This document shows positions 7,439 through 12,294 of a stretch of DNA of 12,294 bases, piece after piece (position 1 is the stretch's first letter; each line of letters starts with the position of its first letter). The stretch covers positions 1 to 12,294 of the forward strand of contig JAEYZV010000309.1 in assembly GCA_023427865.1 (NCBI GenBank), read 5' to 3'. The stretch comes from Acidobacteriota bacterium (GTDB taxonomy: Bacteria; Acidobacteriota; Vicinamibacteria; Vicinamibacterales; Vicinamibacteraceae). Position numbers and translations under genes: made by a program. The notes beneath the pieces were generated by a model. It did not search any database. It had not been told where the DNA came from and worked only from the letters and a program-made list of their open reading frames with translations.

Positions 7439-8272
7439 CTACAGTTCGCGGGGAACGTCGGTGTGCACGGGCGCGTGCACGTCGACGATCGGCTCACCGG
7501 GCGGCGCTGCCGGCGGGGGATCCTCGACCGATCGCGGGCGCCATTTCGCGAGCGCGAGTCCGACGAAGCCCGAGAAGAGGTAGGTGTAGGAGATGATCAC
7601 GAGCGACCACTGCGGGTAGGTCGCGATCGCGGCGATCAGCAGCGCGAAGATCATCAGGGCGCTGGCCGGTCGGCGCTGGCCGAGATTGAACGTCTTGAAG
7701 CTGCGGTAGCGAATCGTGCTGACCATCAGCGCCGCGGGCACGAGCAGGAGCGGCAGCGCCAGCAGCGACATCCAGCCAGGCGGCAATCCCTCCGGCAGCC
7801 AGAACACGGTGGCCGCAGGCACGCCTGCCGCCGCGGGGCTCGGCATGCCCACGAAGTACCGCTTGTCCATGCTGGACGACGTCTGGATGTTGAAGCGGGC
7901 CAGGCGGATGGCCGCGGCCGAGACGAAGAGGAACCCGACGGCCCAGCCCAGGCGACCGAAGGTGTAGAGCGCCCAGGCGTAGCCGAGCACCGCCGGCGCC
8001 ACGCCGAACGAGATCACGTCGGCCAGCGAATCGAATTCCCGCCCGAACTCGCTCGTGGAGCCCGTCAGGCGGGCGATACGGCCGTCGAGCAGGTCGAGCA
8101 CCACCGCCACGCCGATGAACGGCGCCGCCGTCGAGAACTCGCCGCGCATCGCGTAGATCACGCAGGCGTACCCGCAGAACATGTTGGCGAGCGTGAACAG
8201 GCTCGGCAGCAGGTACATGCCCCGGCGGAGGCGGCGCTGCTCCGGGTCGCTGCGCCGCAGCACGTTGATCAT
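7439..8272 (-). CDS. pssA: CDP-diacylglycerol--serine O-phosphatidyltransferase
   Basis: This inner-membrane enzyme makes phosphatidylserine from CDP-diacylglycerol and L-serine, the first committed step to phosphatidylethanolamine. The 277-residue protein carries the complete CDP-alcohol phosphatidyltransferase signature D-x2-D-G-x2-A-R-x8-G-x3-D-x3-D: D60, D63, G64, A67, R68, G77, D81 and D85. Its first helix (about 19-42) contains the PSLFTLANMFCG stretch typical of bacterial PssA, and several further hydrophobic helices follow, with a Pro-rich acidic tail. The ATG at 8272 is chosen over an in-frame TTG at 8311, which would overlap psd; GGGAGGG (complement of 8286-8292) lies 13 bases upstream, inside the end of psd. 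Only 10 bases separate it from psd, whose product uses phosphatidylserine, so the two form one unit. The catalytic motif makes the family certain and the psd neighbour makes serine the likely acceptor. Confidence 0.95.
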   Translation of the reverse strand: MINVLRRSDPEQRRLRRGMYLLPSLFTLANMFCGYACVIYAMRGEFSTAAPFIGVAVVLDLLDGRIARLTGSTSEFGREFDSLADVISFGVAPAVLGYAWALYTFGRLGWAVGFLFVSAAAIRLARFNIQTSSSMDKRYFVGMPSPAAAGVPAATVFWLPEGLPPGWMSLLALPLLLVPAALMVSTIRYRSFKTFNLGQRRPASALMIFALLIAAIATYPQWSLVIISYTYLFSGFVGLALAKWRPRSVEDPPPAAPPGEPIVDVHAPVHTDVPREL

Positions 8273-8282
8273 GACCGGGATC

Positions 8283-8921
8283 TTACCCTCCCGTCCGCGG
8301 CCACCGGGCAATCACGCTCTCGGCAGCGCGCACCACGTCGCCGGGCTGCACCTGGATCTCGCACTCGCGCGGCACGAACACGTCCATGCGGGAACCGAAC
8401 TTCATCAGCCCGAAGCGCTCGCCGGCCACGAGCTGGTCGCCGACCTGCACGCGGCAGACGACCCGACGTGCGAGGACGCCCACCACCTGCCTGAACACGA
8501 CGGTGCGATCGCCGGAGCGGATCCAGAGCTCGTTGCGCTCGTTCTCGGCGGCCGCGCGATCGTCGTAGGCGGCGAGGAACCGGCCCGGCGTGTAGGCGAT
8601 GCGCGTGATTTCGCCGCCGTAGGGCGTGCGGTTGATGTGCACGTCGAGCGGTGACAGGAAGATGCTGATCTGCTGCCACTCGCCCTCGGGAGCGACGCCG
8701 GGCTCCCCGGGCCCCGCAACCATCACGCGGCCGTCGGCGGGCGAGAGCACGAGATCGGCATCCTGCGGCGGGTACCGTTCGGGATCACGGAAGAAGTAGG
8801 CGAGAAAGCCGGCAAGGCCGAGAAGAGGCACGCCAAGGGCGAGCTTCTTCCTGAGCAGGAAATACGAGGCCGGGGCCAGTGCTCCGGCGATGAAGGGGTA
8901 TCCGGCGCGGTCGAGTTTCAT
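8283..8921 (-). CDS. psd: Phosphatidylserine decarboxylase proenzyme (short form)
   Basis: Decarboxylates phosphatidylserine to phosphatidylethanolamine at the membrane, using a pyruvoyl group made by self-cleavage. The 212-residue protein is of the short bacterial type. It has a hydrophobic N-terminal segment (about 10-44), FFRDPER at 43-49, the PADG motif with D63, DVHINR with H95, and the maturation site FGSR, where cleavage would fall between G176 and S177 and turn S177 into the pyruvoyl group of the small alpha chain. The short form uses GS inside FGSR where the longer enterobacterial form has LGST. ATG at 8921 (MKLDRAGYPF) is chosen; a GTG at 9020 would add 33 residues of Pro/Arg-rich sequence with no family character. 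No strong Shine-Dalgarno is seen. It is followed after 10 bases by pssA, so product and substrate genes are co-transcribed in reverse pathway order. Confidence 0.95.
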   Translation of the reverse strand: MKLDRAGYPFIAGALAPASYFLLRKKLALGVPLLGLAGFLAYFFRDPERYPPQDADLVLSPADGRVMVAGPGEPGVAPEGEWQQISIFLSPLDVHINRTPYGGEITRIAYTPGRFLAAYDDRAAAENERNELWIRSGDRTVVFRQVVGVLARRVVCRVQVGDQLVAGERFGLMKFGSRMDVFVPRECEIQVQPGDVVRAAESVIARWPRTGG

Positions 8922-8995
8922 CGTGTCAGGGGGCGAAAGGCCCGGTGGAACCACCGCGGCCGTCGGTCTCGACCCCGGCACGCCAGGAGTCGCAG

Positions 8996-9020
8996 GTGCC
9001 CGCCGCACGGCGACGGGCAC
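8996..9020. terminator. Hairpin between ydcH-like gene and psd
   Basis: GTGCCCGCCGC and GCGACGGGCAC flank a three-base loop, an 11-bp stem with one mismatch, 36 bases past the stop of the DUF465 gene in its direction of transcription. No T-run follows on the minus strand, so it may be a weak terminator or an RNA-processing hairpin separating that gene from psd-pssA. A second, shorter dyad (CGGTGG-AA-CCACCG, 8943-8956) lies closer to the psd start. Confidence 0.35.
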
Positions 9021-9055
9021 CGGGAGAGAGGGCCCGAATCTATGCCTCGCCGACG

Positions 9056-9313
9056 TCAGGCGTGGGCGAAGTTCCTCGACGGACCAGACGACGGAGGGGC
9101 CGTGTACCGTCGGACGATGTCCTCCATCCGATCCTTGAGCTGCAGCTTACGCTTCTTGAGGCGGATTTCCTCGATCTGCTCGCTGTCGCTGGGATGGGGA
9201 TTGGCGGACATGGACCGAATCTGCTCGTCCAGCTGGTGATGCAGGTGGTAGAGGTCGCGGTACTCTGCGTCGGTCCGGAGCAGTTGCTCCTTCAGATCCT
9301 GCGCATCGGGCAT
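9056..9313 (-). CDS. DUF465 / YdcH-family small coiled-coil protein
   Basis: An 85-residue charged, helical protein matching the DUF465 (YdcH-like) pattern: an N-terminal helix with 'YRDLYHLHHQLDEQI' (about 18-32), a short turn with NPHPSDSEQ, then a basic helix 'EEIRLKKRKLQLKDRMEDIVRR' in which the K-K-x-K-L-x-L-K-D core is the hallmark. Such proteins form small helical hairpins; their role is not established. It has no signal peptide or membrane segment. The ATG at 9313 has the best ribosome-binding site in the window, AAGGAGG (complement of 9319-9325), five bases upstream. It lies between rimI and psd-pssA on the same strand but with 134-160-base gaps on both sides, so it is probably its own transcription unit. 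Confidence 0.88.
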   Translation of the reverse strand: MPDAQDLKEQLLRTDAEYRDLYHLHHQLDEQIRSMSANPHPSDSEQIEEIRLKKRKLQLKDRMEDIVRRYTAPPSSGPSRNFAHA

Positions 9314-9318
9314 TGCTG

Positions 9319-9325
9319 CCTCCTT
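9319..9325 (-). promoter_or_regulatory. Strong Shine-Dalgarno of the DUF465 gene
   Basis: Minus strand AAGGAGG, five bases before the ATG at 9313. It is the only near-perfect Shine-Dalgarno among the starts in this window; most others have weak or no such motif, so high expression of this small protein is plausible. Confidence 0.75.
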
Positions 9326-9331
9326 GCTTGC

Positions 9332-9356
9332 GGGGGAACCGGACAGGGTTGCCCCC
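9332..9356 (-). promoter_or_regulatory. Hairpin in the leader of the DUF465 gene
   Basis: GGGGGAACC (9332-9340) and GGTTGCCCCC (9347-9356) pair as a 9-bp stem with a single bulged base around a six-base loop. It sits just upstream of the Shine-Dalgarno (9319-9325) and downstream of a candidate -10 (9371-9376), so it would be inside the 5' untranslated RNA. A role in transcript stability or access to the start is inference. Confidence 0.45.
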
Positions 9357-9370
9357 GGGGTTCATGGGGC

Positions 9371-9398
9371 ACTGTACCACGTCACCGGGGCACCGCAA
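9371..9398 (-). promoter_or_regulatory. Candidate sigma-70-type promoter for the DUF465 gene
   Basis: On the minus strand TTGCGG (9393-9398) and TACAGT (9371-9376) are spaced by 16 bases. The match to consensus is moderate (3/6 and 4/6). A start near 9364 would give a leader of about 50 bases containing the hairpin and Shine-Dalgarno. Support is motif and position only. Confidence 0.35.
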
Positions 9399-9473
9399 AT
9401 GGCGAAATGCGCCCGTTGCACGAGCCTGCGCCGGACCGAGATCGCGCCCGGATCGCGCACGTGCCGGCGGGCT

Positions 9474-9947
9474 TCACGCCTCGACGGAATCCCCGGTCGC
9501 GGGGCGCCAGCGCATCAGCACGGCGTCCTCCCGCGGCGACCGGTAGTAGCCGCGGCGTCTCCCGCACTCGACGAACCCGCCACGCTCGTACAGGCGCCGC
9601 GCCGCCACGTTCGAGTCGCGCACCTCGAGGTACACGCCGCGCGGACATGCGTCAGCGATCGCTGACATCACGACCTGCAGCAGCCGCGTGGCGATGCCCT
9701 GCCTGCGGTACGCGTCTGCCACCGCGAGGCGCAGGATCTCGCCCTCTCCGGCGACCAGGCGCACGACAGCGCTGCCCACCGCCACGTCGCCCCGCGTCGC
9801 CACCCAGCCGTGCGTCAGGCCGTCCCCGAACAGGCCGCGCAGCGCGTCGGCGGTCCACGGCGCGTCGAACGACGCGGCCTCCACCGCGGCAAGCGTCGCT
9901 GCCGCCTCCGGCCCGACGGCGCGAATCGCGATCGCCCCGGCCGTCAT
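9474..9947 (-). CDS. rimI: Ribosomal-protein-alanine N-acetyltransferase (RimI-type GNAT)
   Basis: A 157-residue GNAT acetyltransferase that transfers acetyl from acetyl-CoA to protein N-termini; in enteric bacteria RimI acetylates ribosomal protein S18. Visible landmarks are the acetyl-CoA loop R-R-Q-G-I-A (81-86), E108 in LEVR and Y120 in RLYERGGF (equivalent to the catalytic pair of E. coli RimI), and the C-terminal RRRGYY...EDAVLM signature typical of RimI. Length is normal for the family. Its ATG overlaps the TGA of tsaB as ATGA, the classical tsaB-rimI pairing, which supports RimI over a generic GNAT. The true substrate in this organism is not shown by sequence. Confidence 0.92.
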   Translation of the reverse strand: MTAGAIAIRAVGPEAAATLAAVEAASFDAPWTADALRGLFGDGLTHGWVATRGDVAVGSAVVRLVAGEGEILRLAVADAYRRQGIATRLLQVVMSAIADACPRGVYLEVRDSNVAARRLYERGGFVECGRRRGYYRSPREDAVLMRWRPATGDSVEA

Positions 9948-10666
9948 CGATCGCCGGCGACAGGAAGGCCTGCCTGCTCCCGCGTCACCACGCAGTCCGG
10001 CCGCCGGACGTACGCCGGGCGAACGGCCGCGGGTGTCACCGCCTCACCTGCCCGCCGGCTCGCTTCGAGCGCCAGCACTCCGGCGAGCCGTGGCGTCTCG
10101 CACACGTGCAGCCGTTCACCGAAGCGTGCGCGCAGTGCGTCGCCGTGCGTCGGCCAGCCGTCCCCGATCACCGCGAGCGTGCCGTCGGCGGCCACGTCGG
10201 CCCAGGCCGTCGCGGCGCTGTCGGGTGTCCCCACCGCGGCATCGAGCGCGCGACGCATGCGGCCGTCCGACAGGCGCTCGTGCAGTTCGGTGAACACCTC
10301 GCCGCGCATGCCCTGCATCCATGCGCCCACCCAGCGCGCATCTGCTGCCGCCTCGGCCCCGGCGCGGGCGAGCAGGTCGAGCGTCGAGGCGACGAACACC
10401 CGCCGATCGAGCGCGAGCGCCAGGCCCTGGATGGTCGCGAGCCCGACCCTCAGGCCCGTGAAGCCGCCCGGTCCCGCCGTGACCGCCAGCAACGTGACGT
10501 CGCGAAGGTCGCAGCCGTGCGCCGCGAGCAGCGTCACGAGGTCGCCCGGCAGGCGCTCGGCGTGCCGGCGACCCGCGTCGCCTTCGCAGACGTCGACGAG
10601 GACGCCGTCGCGGGCGAGTGCGATGCTGCCGGTACGCGTAGAGGAATCGAGCGCGAGAACGAGCAT
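9944..10666 (-). CDS. tsaB: tRNA threonylcarbamoyladenosine biosynthesis protein TsaB
   Basis: TsaB is the non-catalytic ASKHA-fold partner of TsaD in the complex that attaches threonylcarbamoyl to A37 of ANN-decoding tRNAs (t6A). The 240-residue length is usual. It begins LVLALDSSTRTGSIAL (the ATPase-fold beta-hairpin), has HAERL at 35-39 and the family hallmark A-G-P-G-G-F-T-G-L-R-V-G-L around 64-76. The metal-binding histidines of TsaD are absent, as expected for TsaB. ATG at 10666 is chosen because the family motif starts at once; the frame stays open for over 1.5 kb upstream, but only as an antisense shadow of mutS. It overlaps rimI by four bases and diverges from mutS. tsaD and tsaE are not in the window. 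Confidence 0.94.
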   Translation of the reverse strand: MLVLALDSSTRTGSIALARDGVLVDVCEGDAGRRHAERLPGDLVTLLAAHGCDLRDVTLLAVTAGPGGFTGLRVGLATIQGLALALDRRVFVASTLDLLARAGAEAAADARWVGAWMQGMRGEVFTELHERLSDGRMRRALDAAVGTPDSAATAWADVAADGTLAVIGDGWPTHGDALRARFGERLHVCETPRLAGVLALEASRRAGEAVTPAAVRPAYVRRPDCVVTREQAGLPVAGDR

Positions 10667-10700
10667 GCTAGACTGGCCGCGGTCCTTCACGGCCCCGTCC

Positions 10701-10706
10701 ATTCTA
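10701..10706 (-). promoter_or_regulatory. Possible -10 element for tsaB-rimI
   Basis: Minus strand reads TAGAAT, 5/6 to the -10 consensus, 34 bases before the tsaB ATG, in the 72-base gap between the divergent tsaB and mutS genes. No -35 hexamer is evident at the right spacing. The same gap must also hold the mutS promoter, for which I see no convincing motif. Confidence 0.3.
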
Positions 10707-10738
10707 CCGGCCACGGTTCGCCTCGCCGGGGCCTGTGC

Positions 10739-12294
10739 GTGTCGCTGCCTCCGGTGTCCGATTCGATCCTGACAGCTCCGCCCGCGTCGCTCACCCCGGC
10801 GATGCGCCAGTACCAGGATGCCAAGCGGCAGCATCCCGACGCCCTCCTCTTCTTCCGGATGGGCGATTTCTACGAGCTGTTCTACGAAGACGCGGTCGTG
10901 GCCGCGCGCGCGCTGGAGCTCACGCTCACGTCGCGATCGAAAGACGCCTCGGGCTCGGGCATCCCCATGTGCGGCGTGCCGTTCCATGCCGCCGACGGCT
11001 ACGTCACGCGCCTGATCCGACAGGGCTTCAGCGTGGCCATCTGCGATCAGGTCGAGGACCCGAAGACCGCCAAAGGCATCGTCAAGCGCGAGGTGACCCG
11101 GGTCGTCACGCCGGGAACGCTGACCGATGCCGCCTACCTCGATGCCCGGGCGCCTGCCCTGCTGGCCGCCGTCCTGCCGCCGGCAAGGGGCGGCACCACC
11201 TGGGGCATCGCCTGGGTCGAGCTCTCGACCGGCGAGTTCGCGGCCACCGAGTTCGACGGCGAGGGCGCGGCGGCGCTGCTGCGCGAGGAGCTCGGCGTCC
11301 TTGCGCCGCGCGAACTGCTGCTGCCGTCCGATGTCGATCTCGAGACGTTGAAGACCGACGGCGTGGCCCTGCCCACGGTCACGCGCCGGGAGCGCTGGCA
11401 GTTCTCGTTGGATGCGGCCCAGCGCGCGCTGACCGACCAGCTGCAGACGAGCGGCCTTGCCGGCTTCGGCCTCGACGGGCACGCCTGCGCGGTGGGCGCC
11501 GCGGGCGCGCTGGTGCAGTACCTGCGCGATACCCAGAAGGGCGACCTCACGCACGTGCGGAGCATCGCCTACCGCGAGACGCGCGACGGGCTGATCATCG
11601 ATGCCACCACGCTGCGACACCTCGAGGTGCTGGCCTCGACCGAAGGCGATCGCCAGGCGTCGCTGCTCGGCGTGCTCGACGACACGGTGACGGCCATGGG
11701 CGCGCGGCTGCTGCGCGCCTGGCTCACGAAGCCGCTCATCGCGATCGACGCGATCCGCGACCGGCTCGATGCCGTCGAGGATCTCGCCTTCCGCTCCATC
11801 GAGCGCGGCGGGCTGCGCGACACGTTGAAGCAGGTGTACGACGTGCAGCGGCTCGTGGCGCGCGCGGCCCTCGGGACGGCCGGCCCGCGCGACCTCGTCG
11901 CCCTTGCCCGCTCCCTCGAGGCCGTGCCGGGTCTGGTGCAGACGCTGTCCACGCTGCAGGCGCCGCTGCTCGCGCAGCTCTGTACGGCGCTCGACGACCT
12001 GCCGGACCTGCGCGCACGCATCACCGGCACGCTCGCCGACGAACCGCCGCTGCTCGCGCGGGACGGCGACGTCATCCGCGACGGCGCCGACCCCGAGATC
12101 GACCGGCTGCGCGGCCTGAGCCGCCACGGCAAGGGCGAGATCTCGGCCATGGAGGAGGCCGAGCGGCAGCGCACCGGCATCGCGTCGCTGAAGATCCGCT
12201 TCAACCGGGTGTTCGGTTACTACATCGAGGTCTCGAAGTCGAACCTCCACGCCGTGCCGGCCGACTACATCCGCAAGCAGACGGTTGCCGGTGG
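10739..12294 (+). CDS. mutS: DNA mismatch repair protein MutS, N-terminal part (3' end outside window)
   Basis: MutS binds mismatches and small loops as a dimer and signals for repair. About 518 codons are present; the ATPase domain lies beyond the window. Domain I contains MRQYQDAKRQHPDALLFFR and G-D-F-Y-E, whose F44-x-E46 is the mismatch-wedging pair, then IPMCGVPFHA and VTRVVTPGT. The connector (about 130-260), lever/core and start of the clamp (from about 451, DPEIDRLRGL...) follow, ending in the conserved VFGYYIEVSKSN region. The start is uncertain: ATG at 10802 would cut the conserved 'LTPAM' lead-in, so GTG at 10739 is used, with GTG at 10754 as alternative. A weak GGGG lies 7 bases before 10739. 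It is divergent from tsaB. No frameshift is seen across the visible part. Confidence 0.95.
   Translation, partial: MSLPPVSDSILTAPPASLTPAMRQYQDAKRQHPDALLFFRMGDFYELFYEDAVVAARALELTLTSRSKDASGSGIPMCGVPFHAADGYVTRLIRQGFSVAICDQVEDPKTAKGIVKREVTRVVTPGTLTDAAYLDARAPALLAAVLPPARGGTTWGIAWVELSTGEFAATEFDGEGAAALLREELGVLAPRELLLPSDVDLETLKTDGVALPTVTRRERWQFSLDAAQRALTDQLQTSGLAGFGLDGHACAVGAAGALVQYLRDTQKGDLTHVRSIAYRETRDGLIIDATTLRHLEVLASTEGDRQASLLGVLDDTVTAMGARLLRAWLTKPLIAIDAIRDRLDAVEDLAFRSIERGGLRDTLKQVYDVQRLVARAALGTAGPRDLVALARSLEAVPGLVQTLSTLQAPLLAQLCTALDDLPDLRARITGTLADEPPLLARDGDVIRDGADPEIDRLRGLSRHGKGEISAMEEAERQRTGIASLKIRFNRVFGYYIEVSKSNLHAVPADYIRKQTVAG

Noticed and set aside
9440..9458. Direct repeat GATCGCGC spaced by 11 bases downstream of rimI
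   Set aside because: Only two short copies in GC-rich DNA; no further copies or symmetry to support a binding site.
10667..12250. Long minus-strand extension upstream of tsaB
   Set aside because: Antisense to mutS with an Arg/Asp/Gly-rich translation. TsaB family similarity begins exactly at the ATG at 10666.

Overview
The window is GC-rich (about 70% by eye), densely packed chromosomal DNA of housekeeping type. The gene set is Gram-negative: phosphatidylethanolamine synthesis, an NtrY-type kinase with extracytoplasmic domains, a beta-propeller protein and a DUF465 protein. Together with the very high GC, this would fit an Acidobacteriota relative such as the Vicinamibacteria. That placement is inference from general character, not from a marker gene. 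I see no transposase, phage gene, CRISPR array, tRNA or rRNA, and no gene-free stretch over 300 bases.

Left part (1-3111): the 3' end of a PQQ-type beta-propeller protein (+) runs convergently, with a 50-base overlap, into a two-gene minus-strand unit. That unit is an uncharacterised six-helix membrane protein followed, through an ATGA overlap, by a fold-type I PLP aminotransferase.

Centre (3112-7438): an intergenic region with a G-rich heptamer repeat precedes a single 4-kb gene for an unusually large histidine kinase. It has about 12 membrane helices, three extracytoplasmic regions, HAMP, HisKA and HATPase domains. No response regulator lies beside it. The gene ends at a hairpin followed by degenerate short repeats.

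Right part (7439-10666, all minus): read in the direction of transcription, tsaB and rimI (ATGA overlap; tRNA t6A modification and protein N-terminal acetylation), a small DUF465/YdcH-like gene, then psd and pssA (10-base gap), which together turn CDP-diacylglycerol and serine into phosphatidylethanolamine. mutS (+) diverges from tsaB across a 72-base gap and runs off the right edge.

The most unusual object is the kinase, whose N-terminal half is a polytopic sensor or transducer module not found in classical NtrY. The repeats and hairpins in its two flanking intergenic regions are the other non-coding structures worth checking. I did not find a clear new multi-gene system.
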